Shown here piece by piece: positions 33,321 to 46,573 of a DNA stretch of 64,000 nt; positions within the stretch are counted from its first letter, which is position 1, and each line of letters opens with the position of its first letter. The notes beneath the pieces were generated by a model. The model was not told the origin of the DNA and did not search any database. It saw nothing but the letters and a program-made list of their open reading frames with translations. The DNA comes from Annona cherimola (taxonomy: Eukaryota > Streptophyta > Magnoliopsida > Magnoliales > Annonaceae). Location of the stretch: assembly GCA_030490835.1 (NCBI GenBank), contig CM059971.1, forward strand, positions 5,438,007 through 5,502,006, in the 5' to 3' direction. The position numbers and the translations under genes are program-made.

Positions 33321-35869
33321 TCGTTTAATTTCCATTTTTTTTAAAACTCGCTTGGGATATGTAGGTACCTCGCTTAGCCAAATCACTTCTTTTAAACATT
33401 TTTTTGGATTTTTTTTCCGAAAAATGCACGGTTTTAGTGGTCTTGCAAACATTTGGGTGGTTGAACTTCACAGTTTTCAGGATAAAAAGTTTTGCTTATT
33501 TTTGTTACAAATTCCTTAAAAATATTTTTGGTTAGGTGATTTGTTGTGTCTGCAAGGAAATTGGATGGAATGTTTGCAGAAATTGTTGATTTCGAGCTGT
33601 TTTGGGAAGACGATGGGATAGTTTGATAGCTAGGGTTTGTTTGTCCTGTTGTTTTCGACATGCTGCCTTCATCAATTCTGTACTTTTTTTGTGAGAATTA
33701 TGCAGCCTAATGCACTGTCGAATAAGTGAGTATGAGTCTTGGTACGCACGACTTTGTTGTAAGGCCATCGGTTGGGTGATCTTGAGATTCAATCTAAGAT
33801 AGCCCTAGGAAATGTGTATTTTCTGCTGAAATCTTCAAATTGGAATATCCTGATCCATTGTAGTGGAAAAGGGAAAACAGAGAAAAGATATTGAATATAA
33901 AAAGATGATAGAAATAGAGAAAGTAATTGTCTGCCCTAGAGATATACCGTTCTGAATGTGGTCCTTCTGACTTGCTGTTGGGGTTGCTGATCTTCATGAT
34001 CAGTTCTATGCCAATGATCAAGTTCTGCTGTATGTGATAGTTCTGCAAACTCCTTCTCTAGATGAAATCTATAAATTTTTTGTATTTTGTTTATCTGGAT
34101 AACAGGAGAGGAATCCTAAATAGGTTATTACTGTGGATTCTAGATACCTATAGGTAAGTAAATAAGCAACCAGACAATGAGTGAATGTGAGCAATCATTA
34201 CAAGCATGCAAGGAAACACACTGTAGGCTGGCAGTAAGATTTCATCGGGTAGAAGTATATTTCGAAGATTTGTGTTTCTGTTAATCTCTTTGGCACTTTA
34301 CAGGATATTGCTTGATGTGACATTGAAATCTTTTGCGAAATTTTGTATTTATAAGTTGTATTTCTTAGTTGTTAGTGGTTCGCATAGGTAAACTTCTTGG
34401 GAGCTGCTTTAAGTTCCTAGCTTTTGGATGGTGGCATGAGTTTGATGTTTATCTCTAGGTTTGGCAAAGATTGCTTTTGGGCATTGTTTCATTGCTTTTG
34501 CTTGAAATATGTTGGGCACTCAGTGAACTCACTTGAGTTGCTGACATAAATAAGGTCTCGATCTTTTAGAAGTAGGATTCTTTAAGCATTTTATTCAGCT
34601 GTGGGCTCTTCCAGACTCCCTTGCAGGATTTATGCAATTCGATGGATAAGTATTCTTTTGGTATTTAGTGAAAGGCCAAAAAAAAGAATGCAAGAAGCAA
34701 TTCTAGTTCCTTTCCAGTTCCTTTGGTAGTTGTCAGTTTTCTTAGGATAATAATGATTGTCATTAGCTCTTCATTTCGAGAGCATAATCTCTGAACAGTC
34801 ACACGAATGGATTTTTCTCCATATTGCAGTCAGAGTGGTTAGAAACTACAGATTGAGGGAGGGAAGTATACTAGTTTTTGGTTAACTGGTCTTTGTCTGA
34901 ACAAGAGTAAAAAGGAGGTTGGGCCTAAGCCAACTACTTCAGGGTATACAAGTTCTTCACCTGTTTAACAGCTCCCTCATGAAATGCCATTTGGATTTGT
35001 ATTAAATAATGAAAATTTCTTTAGAAAGCAGATATTTATGAATGAAGACAGATGTTAACAACCCGAAATCCTAATTCAAGCATATCTGGAAAACTGAAGA
35101 TGGTTCTTTTTAACTCGTGGTACAAGAGGGGTTTAGTGACTGTAGTCCTATATGTTAGTGTTACTAGTCACAAAATTTATTGGAACTCGTGGATTACATA
35201 CTTCACAATCCATATGGTAGGAGGACAGGCAGAAAGAATGTCTCTATTGGATCTTCTTGAATTGGAGGACATGACCATGTCTTGGTTGTAATGAATATTC
35301 ATGATGTAGTTGAGGTTCACTGGTCAAAGGAGGCATTGTCAGAGATAGAAGTGCAGAACCACAAACTGAGGTAGGCTCACCACATCTCACTGGATATCCT
35401 ATGAGCTAAGAACAATATTCCAAACTGTGCTTTTCAGTTATTTTCTTTTTGTGAATTGTTTTTTTATTGAATGTGCTTGATGATGTGATGTATTGATTTT
35501 ACCAGAAACTGGGCGAATCTGTTGCTGGTGGCCTTTTAGTTCAGTTTGGTTTTCGGACTTCTTCGAGCAATTAAGTGATCATTCTTTATTGGTTTCTAAC
35601 CACCGAGATTATGGAGTGCCTCAGTGCAGCATTAGAATCATTATATGGGATTCCTATAGCTCTGCTTGTTCTGATGAATCCTTCTCTTGGAGTTATGCTG
35701 AATGGAGCTGTGCAACATTGCTTGGATTTTGTGCTTGCTGATTAGAAAAATTGGCTGCAGCAGTTTGCAAGAAAGCGACAATACCATTGCGGTGTTTGCC
35801 TGCTTCGATGAGGTGACCGAATACGTTCTAGTTCTTGATCTATCTTGCTAAATATTTTGTTTTACGCAG
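33321..35869 (+). other. Probable leader intron of the E3 ligase gene
   Basis: About 2.5 kb between the GC-rich leader and the exon with the start codon, ending with the acceptor TTTTACGCAG at 35860-35869. Short frames here (35052-35291, 35493-35741) show no domain. Further small leader exons cannot be excluded. Confidence 0.45.
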
Positions 35870-35903
35870 GCACATAAGTCTTCATCGATTCATTGGGTTC
35901 TAA

Positions 35904-38900
35904 ATGGCGGCCTCAGCCAAGCATTTTGAATCTCCTGGAACGGTTGGATCTGAAAAACTTGAAGCAGTTGATACTGATCATGGTGCAGACACTACCTTCA
36001 CATGCTTTCAGGATTCTACTGGAGAATGCATGTCCTCACATGAAATAAAGGATGATGGGAATGCCATTTCAGCTGAAAGACAAGAGAGGGGCCGTATGCA
36101 GTATGGGTATGCTACTCCAAAGAATGCATGTTCCTTCATAGTTTAACTGTGTTGCAGTAAAATGAATACTTAAACTTTACTTTTGACAGGTGTTCACATT
36201 ATAGACGAAGGTGCCGCATTAGAGCTCCATGCTGTAATGAGATTTTTGACTGCCGGCATTGCCACAATGAGGCTTTGGTGAGTGATGCACCTACTAGAGT
36301 TATCTCTTTGCACAAACACTAACTTGAGTGCATTCATATCTTTCCATTTGATTATTTTTGGATAAAGGCAGATTGGTTGGTGCCCATCGATGATGATTTT
36401 ATAATCCTTGTGCGTCTATGTTGGTTGGGCTCAAATCGATACCCTTGGACATGCTGCATGCATTTGCTCTGTGGTTTTTGTCTCCTAGATTTATGTGTTG
36501 TTGACATGAAACAGTTGATATCGTACACTTTTGATTCCCAGAATACTATAAATGTGGAAAAGAGACGCAGGCATGACTTACCTCGGCACAAAGTAGAACG
36601 GGTGATTCTTAGCTTATGAATGTTTTATAACTCAGAATATTCCTTTTTTACTGTCCATGGATGAGTAACCTAACTTGGTTTCTATTTTTTGCTTTCAGAT
36701 TATCTGCTCACTTTGCAGCACAGAGCAGGATGTAAGTTCCAAGGCTTTCTCTGCCTTCTTTTTTTAAAAATATATATATATATGCCATAATGATTGGAAG
36801 AGAAATGGATGTACAGTAAGTTAGCATTACTAACGTCTGCGAATTTGAAATCTTAGCGAAATTATTGCTGATTTTTTTTCATTTTGCTGTGCTATGAAAA
36901 CATTTTCTCTGTAGAAAAAGAACTTGAGGATTAGGAGAAAGATGTATATAAGAGGATTTCTTGACGATTAGTAGAAAGATTTGATTTGTCGGGAAATATT
37001 TGGAATTCAAATTTCCTCCAAATATTGAGCTTATGCTTTTTTCTTGTTTACAATTTTGTAAAAATCCGAAAAATGACCTTAGTTCTGCTTAAGATTTCTC
37101 CAAAATAAGTTGTTTGCACCCCTAGGAACCCAGGAAGTAGTAGAAAAGCTACTGTCTTCCACTTTCCCTATTCTTGAACATTCAAAACTTATCTTTAAGC
37201 TCTAGATAACCCATTTCTGAAAAACCATTCCTCGAGATTTTACCAAAAAATTAGTTTGCATCGATTGGTTTGAAAATCTGTTAGGTGACACTGCTGTGAA
37301 TGGCTGCTTGAGTTCTTCATCTTAAACCCATACTTTGGGTGTTAATTGACTCCATGCAATCTGTTGCATGAGCTCATTACCCTATTCATTTTTTAGTTAT
37401 TTGTAATAGTAATTTTTTATTACTTATATATTGCCACTTAGAGTGGTGTATTATGTTCTAGTTGTGTATTTACTCATATCTTATTTATTCGAGTGAAACT
37501 CTAAATCTATCAGTTACATTTGACCAAACTTCCTAATATGCCTTCTTATTTTCGAACTGCAAGTACCCACATCTATTTTAGACATATCCATGTCATTACA
37601 TTCCATCTAAATAACTATTACTCAAAAAGTGACCAAGTAGACTGCTACTGGCTTCAAATACTAATAATGACTTCAGTTTTTAAAACAACTAAATTAGTCC
37701 ATAAAAGAAGCCTAAAAAAATCTCTTAATCTTCAAGTATCCAGTCCCAATGATAATTAAATGGTATAAAAGAAGCCCAACATTGAACCTAATCCCAGTTC
37801 GAACTTCAGCTATAGTGGGGTCAGGCCCTACTTTGGGCATTAAGTAATGACTCCAGCTTTATAACCAACTAAATGAGTCTTTTTGCCCACGCAACACACA
37901 CACACACGAAAAAACTTCAAAAGTACTCTAAGCTTCAAATATCCAACCCAAATGACGAATAGTATAAAAATAAGTCCAAAGTTGAGTTTAACCCACATTA
38001 GAAGACCAAGTTTGAAGTATGGTCAGGTTAAGCCTTATTTCCATGCCGTTTATATACTTATGGGTTTGGCTGGATATTTAATGCTTGAGCATTTTTAGTC
38101 CCTCAAGAAGGAAAACAAAAACAAAAAACAATTCTTAATATTCGAGGTTAAGGTGTCCTGTTCATTTTTTTAGTTGAAAGTCCAAAGCAAGGTCTAGTTC
38201 AATTTCAGGCTTTTTCTTTTTCTTTTTTTCTTTTTTTTTTTAATTTTTGCCACTTTTACTTATCATTTGATCTAGCTATTTAAGATTAGGTATTTTTGAA
38301 GTTTCTTTTTGGGAAAAGTCATTTTTGTTGCTTCAAATCCTGAAGCCATCACTTAAAATTTAAGACCAACTAGGTCTGCTTTTTCAGTTTAATGGTGTTT
38401 AAACGGAATGTAGTGACATGAGTACATCTGGAATATTTGTCACTGTTGTGGGTATCTTTGACGTTTGAAAAATGAGTGGTGTATTTAGGATTTTTCCTTT
38501 ATTCTAGTTGAGAAGTTATTTATTTTTTTATTTTAATGAAATAATTTATCAAACTTATTAATAATTTCCTTGATAGTAGTGAAAATTTCTGTTTCTTAGC
38601 TTTGCAATATTCCCCTTCAACAAAACTGCTAACAGGGAAGTATTACATTGTTTGGTTGGAGTGTAGAGAAAGGACATGATACCTACTATATCAGGGTGTA
38701 GTAACCTAAATGCACCTGGAAAAGCATATAACTGCATTTTCAGACCAAAGACGACTAAATGCTGAAGCTAGACATGCTTGTCCAAGATATTTCTTCTTCT
38801 TTTTTTTTTGAGAAAATATTTCTTTGTTTTAGTTACTAGTTTTTCTACAATGATTTTGAGCCCGTAATACCAGCTTGTCCTCTCAGTTTTCCACCATCGT

Positions 38901-41900
38901 GTACGTTTCCAGCTGAGGTTTGTCCTAATGCTGGGAATCTTTCTTCATTTGCTTACATTTTTTCTCATGCTGTAATTGGCTGCTGCTGGTGTCAGGTTAG
39001 ACAATTCTGTATCAACTGTGGTGTCTGCATGGGAAAATACTTCTGTGAAGCGTGCAAACTATTTGATGATGATGTAAGTAGGAAAATCTTTCTCATGCAC
39101 TTTTGAAATTTTAACGGCTTTATTTGTGGTCTGGTTCTCTAGCAGTACTGCAGTTTTCATCTGTCTTGTCAAACATATACTTATCCAACTTCTGTTTTTC
39201 TTTTCCAAGTTGCAGACGTCAAAGAAACAATACCACTGCAATGGTTGTGGAATCTGCCGGTTTGCTACTGACACTATGCTTGCTCCTTTTTTTCCTTTTT
39301 TTTTTTTTTTTTTGCAATTGTAAATTAGGTTTTCATGCTCACAAAGTCTAACTTGAATGCTTATCCCCCCAAAAAAAAGTCTTAACTTGAATGCTTTTTT
39401 TTTTTTAACAGAATTGGAGGTCGTGAAAATTTTTTTCACTGCTACAAGTGCGGTAAGTTATGTGGCTATGCTACCATTTTCTTTTGTTTTCTGGTTATGC
39501 ATGCACAACCCAAGGAAAATACTTTCCATGAACTTTGAAGAATGATTGTTTTGATGGTCTGCACTAGTAATTTGCATACTGATGTTTGATGTATAACGTG
39601 ATCATGCTTTATGCAAACAAGGGCTTGTTAATTTTAGTGGGTTTTAATTTGAATTTTTTGGGCATTTAGCTTTTAGGATTTGATCTGTTTAATTTGATGG
39701 ATGATTTAGATGGTTGTTTTTATTGAATGACTGTCTTATTTTTTAAAAAAGAAAAATTCACACTTTTCGCTTCTTATTCCTTTGGGAGGATCATTCTTTT
39801 TTCTTGTTTATCCTGTGCTACAATTTGATGCCAGAACAGAATCTGGTCAGCAATTTATATGGCAACATTACAACACTGTTGTTCCATGATTATTCCACCA
39901 AAAGCTGAAGCTGAACTCAACATTGCACTGGCATGCATCATCAGCGGCCATCTGTGATGGCAGGTTTTGCGCAACCCCACTTATCCAAACACTTGCATCT
40001 CTTGCTAATTCTGTCTGTCTGCACACTGTCATCACTTACTGGTTTGTGACCTGGTTGTTGCCTTCAAGCTGTGTCTTCTACCCATGGCACTCATTATCAC
40101 TTTCCTTACGTAAGGTTTTTATGGAAGCCCACATCTGTTACTATTTAAAGAGGAGACAATAACACTTCTTTGGGTTTTTAGTTTAAACATTTGGACCTGG
40201 ATGAAGCAATTACAAAAGCAATTCTAAATACAACTTTCGGGTGTGGATACATTGATGCTAATTCCCAAAATTTTCAGGTGAATATGTTTGAGGAAATTGA
40301 TGACAGTGGTTACGATGATGATTGAGATGATAACGTGCCATGCTAGTTCAACATACACACGAGGCTCATGCATAGAAATTAGGATTTCTAATATTACTTA
40401 ACAGGTTTATTTAATTTGATATCTTGGATACGATAGATGGTTTATTAGGGTTTTATTCATCTTAATCTCTTTAGGTTTGGGATTGCATTAGGGTTTTCTT
40501 TTGTCTTCTATAAATGTAGTAGGATATTATTGATTGACTGCAATTCAGTACGTTTCGATTTCATAATTTTCATCTGCTGCATACATAAATTCATAAGAAA
40601 AAAAAAATTTCTCTAGATTGATAATTTTTATCTTTCTTTTCTTCCCTTCTTCGATTGAGGTGTTACCTCTTCCTTCCAAAGTCATGCTACTTCAAGTATT
40701 AGAGAAAAGTGTGGTAGTTAAACTCATTCCTTGAAGCAAAATTCTATTGTTCCTCACAGAAATCCCATCCATTTCTCGTAAAAATACAAAAAATAAAAAC
40801 CTATTGCTATTACGGCAGTGTCATGTGAGCAACAGAAGTGCTGATAGCTATCCTAGGACCTCTCTTCCCCAACTCAAGACAACCCGTGTCGTTAGCCTGT
40901 TTGGCCATGTGTTTAAAAAGAAAAGTGTGGTAGAAAATTTTTGTTGTGTTTGGCCAACACTTTGAAGTTCTTTGGCTCCCAGAATTTAAGCAAATTTCCA
41001 CATTTGTTGGCAGCCATCTGTTGGCGCTTCCTGCAAATTTTTGGTCATCTTTGATGCCAACGATGGTTGGCCAAACAGGCCCTAACACCATTGCAACTGG
41101 GGATGGAAATCAAAAGCATATTAACTTGACGTGCGAGTAATTCTTATTTTTTCTTCAGCCTGTGCCATATAAATGTTGCTGCAAGATGTTAACTTCTTGG
41201 AACTGCCACTTCTATGTCCTGATGTGATGGACTGCTAGGAGTAGGAATGAGGGTACCAGAGATGGCTCTGGAGAAGAAGTTATTTGGGTGCGACTAGAAA
41301 TATGATTTGAGTAGGTTCTGGTGAGGATATATTTTGTTCTCCCAGGTGATCGGTTATGTTGTTTAGCTAGAATGAAGAACAATGTCAACTTTTAAAGTTG
41401 GTACACTGCAACATTTCTTTCATATTGTTGACGTTATTTTTGTCATTTGCTGACATCATATTACCATTAGAAACAGGGAAACACGATAATGCTTAATGTC
41501 GTGCAGTTTCAATATTAAGAATAGAGGGAATAAGATACAAAACTGTCTTTAGCCATTTATCCATTGGAGCTTTTGGCATAGATGACATAACTTGAAGAAC
41601 TAAAAGGAAATACCTGCCCACAAAATAATATGCACCCTTTTGCATCAACCCAATGACACCCTGGCATTTTTGAGGAGCACTAAGATTTGGAATGTAAGGA
41701 AGTGCTTTTCATGGTATTTGTTTTAACATCCATGGATAAGAGAAATTATAAGAAGAGATCACCCTCCAATTTTCAGATGGATTGATGCCTATGAATCTCT
41801 CTAATCCAATTATTCTGAAATGTGCTTGAAAATCCTGTTAGTTTCTGTTGAAGCAGTCATGTGGACTGTAGGTTGACAATGGGTTTTTGAGGATAAATGT

Positions 41901-42963
41901 TTGCAATTTGTTGACAAGTGAGATTTTTTTTTTTTTTTTTTTTTTTTAATTGGTTGACAAGTGAGATTTTTGAACATTCGATTCAGGTTGTTGTTACTCA
42001 ATGCTACTGAAGAACAGTCACCCTTGTATTGAAGGGGCAATGCATCATGATTGTCCTGTTTGCTTTGAGGTGACTTATAGTTTCATGTTGGTGTTTTTAG
42101 CATGATTTAAATAATATTGGAGCCTTATTTTTGGTTTGATTTCATGACTGTAGTATCTTTTTGAATCAACGAAGAAAGTCGCTGTTTTGCAATGTGGACA
42201 CACCATTCACATGAATTGCTTGGAAGAGATGCGACAGCACTATCAGTAAGTTCCTCTCTCTTGGCCTCTTTTGTCCATTTTATGTTACTTTTTCATAGTG
42301 CAGGTTATCTCATCGTCTTTTATCAGGTTTGCTTGTCCTCTCTGCTCCAAGTCTGTCTGTGATATGTCTAAAGTATGGGAAAAAATTGACACAGAGATTG
42401 CTGCTATACCAATGCCCAACTCTTATCAGAATAAAATGGTGAGAGCTCCTTTCTCCCCGGTCTTTAAGGTACCTTTGGTGGTTCTGAATGTTGACAACCA
42501 GTAGAGGTTACTTTCATAACTGTAATTCTTTGCAATCTGGGCAATTGGCCATATATGGAGGAAGAGAGAGGCTGATGCCCAAAAGTCATTCCTCTCGAAC
42601 ACTTACAATTAGTCTTTCTCCAAATGACGATTTGTCTTGTTTGTGCCATATTGCCATTAAGAACTGTGTTACTGATCAAGTTATGTTTTCCCATTGCTTA
42701 AATTGATGGTGATTCTATCCTCTGAGCACCATTTGTACAGCTCATGTGAACGTTAATTTGCTTCTCTGACACAAACTGCCGTGGCAGTCCTGACAGGTCA
42801 GTTTAAATGTGACTGACAGGTATGGATCCTTTGCAATGATTGTGGAGCAAATGCACTGGTCAAATTTCATGCTGTTGCCCAGAAGTGCCCTAATTGCAAG
42901 TCCTACAACACTAGGCAGACAACAGGGAAGCCAACCAGCACTGGAGCATCAGACACACACTAG
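35904..42963 (+). CDS. CHY/CTCHY zinc-finger, RING-H2 E3 ubiquitin ligase (CHYR/RZFP34/MIEL1 family)
   Basis: Eleven coding exons splice in frame with GT-AG borders: 35904-36106, 36190-36277, 36542-36601, 36699-36731, 38996-39073, 39216-39259, 39412-39452, 41987-42069, 42154-42245, 42327-42438, 42820-42963; 978 nt, 325 residues. Domains: CHY finger from about residue 68 ([41 protein letters not shown]); CTCHY finger about 155-204 ([24 protein letters not shown]); RING-H2 about 205-252 ([17 protein letters not shown]); C-terminal zinc ribbon about 280-308 ([12 protein letters not shown]). All zinc ligands I could check are present. Family members transfer ubiquitin, and plant relatives act in abscisic acid and stress signalling; a specific target is not deducible here. 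The start is the first ATG in the exon after the acceptor at 35869, and the frame is open to the CHY domain. A 67-residue acidic N-terminal extension precedes the fingers, as in longer family members. Introns 4 and 7 exceed 2 kb. Confidence 0.95.
36732..38995 (+). other. Intron 4 of the E3 ligase gene
   Basis: Long intron with a divergent tandem duplication of about 180 bp: about 37665-37800 (ATAATGACTTCAG..., AGAAGCCCAACATTGAACCT) and about 37843-38015 (GTAATGACTCCAG..., AAGTCCAAAGTTGAGTTT), including a short (AC)n run. Small frames here (37520-37759, 37883-38098) fall in this repeat and are not genes. Confidence 0.6.
39453..41986 (+). other. Intron 7 of the E3 ligase gene, holding a coding-like scrap
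   Basis: 2.5-kb intron. Around 40180-40325 a frame reads [18 protein letters not shown] and then [15 protein letters not shown] with a stop, followed by UTR- or LTR-like sequence (CTTCTATAAATGTAGTAGGA). I do not recognise the family. A poly-T run lies at about 41931-41947. About 40900-41090 also gives short open frames without a domain. Confidence 0.5.
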
Positions 42964-43440
42964 TTTTTTTGGAGCCTTCTTGATTTTCACAAGTACATTG
43001 TGTGGCACAGACGGATGCTCACTGAGTGTGATGCCAGTCCGAACTTAAAGAAGATGAAGCTGATGGCAATGTCTAGCAGTGTTGCACCGTCGCCACTAGC
43101 AAATCTCTGTTGCAGCAGCCAATCAACAAAAACGAGCACTGAAGAGCTTATGATCTTTTTCATTATTGCTCGTTCGAACCATCAGCTAGTGCAAGGAATG
43201 CCCTCTTGCCAGATTGTATTCCGTGGATTATGATATGCAAGATTTTCGCTTTTCGTGGGTGGGTCTTGTGTGTGCTGTTCGAGCAGGTGTGGCAGCAGAT
43301 GTAAGGTGGTAAAACCCATTGCTTTGCATGTTCTTTACTTTCGACATGCGCTTCTTCCATTTATGATGATCTTCGTCTGGCAACTATTTCTATTTTTTGT
43401 AAGTTGAGAGGGTGGTTTTTAGATGCAAGCTAGAATCAAT
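42964..43440 (+). other. Probable 3' UTR of the E3 ligase gene
   Basis: Unique, moderately GC-rich sequence after the stop. The composition falls to AT-rich intergenic DNA near 43540. No clear AATAAA signal was fixed. The frames at 42809-43233 are shadows of exon 11 and this region. Confidence 0.4.
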
Positions 43441-44105
43441 CATCAATTTGCGGGCATCCAGGTTACTTACGAGGTAGAGCTTTTCTCACTTGGAACCGGC
43501 CTCCAATCTTTCATTCTTTGATTTATTATTATTTTATCTCCTTTACGTTCAAGCTATGCATCGGATTCTCTTCCATAAATATATTTGTGATACGAAAAAT
43601 CATTCTATTAGATTTTATATAATTCATAGCAAATGAAAATGCTTATGATATCTTAAAATCATATTTTCAAAGATGAGTTATTGTTTTGAAAACCTCCACC
43701 TCTCAACTTATGAAAATTGGATGCGCAATGCGTTAATATGACCAAACCATTTATTTATTTATCCTAAGATATTAAATTATGTTTTAAAAATTATTTTCAC
43801 AGGAGGCTTAGGTGGCCACAAAAAATAAGATCTTGACTATCACCGTTAAAATAATTTAATAATTGTGGAGTGTCTCTTATTAATTTTCAATCATACATTG
43901 TAATTAAATATTGAATTTTAAATATCTTAGGTGGATTGGATTTTATTTGATCTTCGTATGTAGGTGTAAATCGAAGTAATTTGGGTTGGTATTCAAAACA
44001 ACATACTTTTGAATCATAGCCGATAATAAATTACAAAAAATTCAGTGAATTTGATTTTTATGTTATCATTCAGAGGACGTGCGTGGTTTGGAGAGTGAAA
44101 AATAT
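43441..44105. other. Intergenic, nothing recognised
   Basis: AT-rich unique sequence with no repeat ends or coding features that I can identify. Confidence 0.4.
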
Positions 44106-44109
44106 GTAT

Positions 44110-44942
<833 letters not shown>

Positions 44943-45222
44943 AAACGTACGCAAAACCAAAGGGTAGCCCAGGCTTTCCATTAAAAAAAAAAAAAAGAAA
45001 AGAAAAGGTAGCCCAGGCTAGGACGAGCGTTTGTTGCCGTGTGCATCTTTTGCCATAGAGTCTGCGGGCGCATAGAGTACGGAGTAGCGCATCATTAATG
45101 AGGTTATAATAGTTAAAAGAGTGATTATTGGTGCGAGTAGAGTTAAAATAGATGCCAAACAAATAAATAATAAACAATGGTCTCAATGGTGTTTCTGTAG
45201 GAAAGTATAGATGAAGTTAAAG

Positions 45223-45502
45223 AGTAAACATGGCCACCAGCGACGGTGCCCTGGTGGTAGTGCTGTCCGTCTTATGGATGAGAGGTGCTGGTTCGGGGGT
45301 GCCCTGGTGGTACTGCTGTCTGTCTCCTATGGAGGAGAAGGTGCTGGCTTGGCTCTCCCTCCTGTGATGGGAGTATTTATTGATGTTTCTCCAAAAGTAG
45401 GAATATTAATAGAAAATCTCTACATGAGTGTTGAGGGTTATAAAGAGGTCTGATTGTAATATTAATCGTCATAAGTGTAAAAGTTAAATTTAAAAAAAAA
45501 AA
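45223..45502 (+). mobile_element. Possible tRNA-type SINE with poly(A) tail
   Basis: GC-richer head with GGTGCTGGTTCGGGG (B-box-like) at about 45286-45300 and a 28-bp head segment (GGTGCCCTGGTGGTAGTGCT) that occurs twice, about 53 bp apart. It ends in AAATTTAAAAAAAAAAAAG. GTTAAAGAG before and GTAAAGACAG after may be a decayed target duplication. The 80-codon frame here is not a gene. Confidence 0.5.
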
Positions 45503-45905
45503 AGTAAAGACAGGTGGGTAGTGTAAATTATTTCAGAAACAGATACGAGTAGTGAACCTATGCATCGAATTTTGCTAGCAGCCTAGCACCCATTAATTTT
45601 TTTGGAGCGACTAAAATGCAATTATGAGCTAGGGGTGCAACCATTCAAATTGTGGGGAACTGGATGCGAATCGAACTAACGTGGCTTATTGGGTGGGGCA
45701 AGTGGAGCAAGTTCACAGAAAAATTCTTTTAAGGTAAGGTTTAAAAAATAAAAAAATAAATTAAATAATTGTCTTTAATTAGGATAAGGTGACTTCTATA
45801 CGTTGAGGGTGACACCATTGGGTATCATATGTCATACAATGATACAAGTATGAATTTTTATATGTGTCACCATCCACATACCCCACGGGTCTATTTCTAT
45901 TCTTT
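45503..45905. other. Intergenic, nothing recognised
   Basis: AT-rich sequence without repeat ends or coding features I can name. Confidence 0.4.
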
Positions 45906-46169
45906 TTATTCCTCCCCCCAAAAAGAGGTTTCCTTCTTATCTTCTTCCCTCAACATCAAATTTTGAATTCCCGCAGAGAAAGCTGTACAAACTATCAATT
46001 TTATAAATCGGAGAAATGTGAAACTAGTTCCACTTGAAAGGTCTTGAAGTCCATTTTGTAAAGCAACGAGAACAGGATCAATCCAATTTGAATTGGGAGA
46101 GAACCGAAGAAAACAGTGAGCATTGGACAGCGCAGAAATATGTGCATCTAAATCTTTAGATAAACTCAA
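45906..46169 (-). pseudogene. Coding-like fragment, 87 codons, family unknown
   Basis: Minus-strand frame from an ATG at 46169, starting MSLSKDLDAHISALSNAHCF and ending with KKETSFWGEE. Amino-acid make-up looks like a real protein (mixed hydrophobic and charged, a WIDPVLVALQ helix-like segment), unlike the low-complexity frames around it. No neighbouring exon, no promoter and no family that I recognise. Could be one exon of a decayed or captured gene, or chance. Confidence 0.25.
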
Positions 46170-46565
46170 AAAATATGTTAAACAGGATAAAAATATGAAA
46201 TATGCACGAGTTGATAAGAATTATAATGCTGTAAAGCTAGATTCTCTGCCTAGTGTACAACAGGACAAGTTTATAGAAAACAAGTTAGAATAAAAGAGTA
46301 GTTGTAAGAAAAATAATTAGATTATGGGGGTTGAACTAAAGAAATATGGTGGTTGCATAGTTAAATCATTTACGAACAATGTATACGGTAGAGAATCCCA
46401 TGGAAAACCCGTTTGATTTTAGGCTTTTACTGTCCTGTTAAAACCTGGATCTTGGTTTCTTGATTTACATTTAAGAGGACCTGAAGAGGGAGACGGATAT
46501 GACGGCGAAGAGGATCGGTAAGGGTAAAATCTTCTTCTTTTTTAATTTTGATTTTTTTTTTCTAC
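46170..46565. other. Intergenic, nothing recognised
   Basis: No gene or repeat ends seen. GATATGACGGCGAAGAGGAT near 46496 looks like a start context but opens only a short frame. Confidence 0.35.
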
Positions 46566-46573
46566 TACCAGAG

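Noticed and set aside
32941..33519. 192-codon plus-strand frame
   Set aside because: Covers the 59-bp tandem repeat in the leader of the E3 ligase gene; repeated KEGRKERK-type peptides, no domain, and the real start lies downstream at 35904.
42809..43233. Separate small genes after the E3 ligase
   Set aside because: Off-frame readings of exon 11 and the 3' UTR; no domain.
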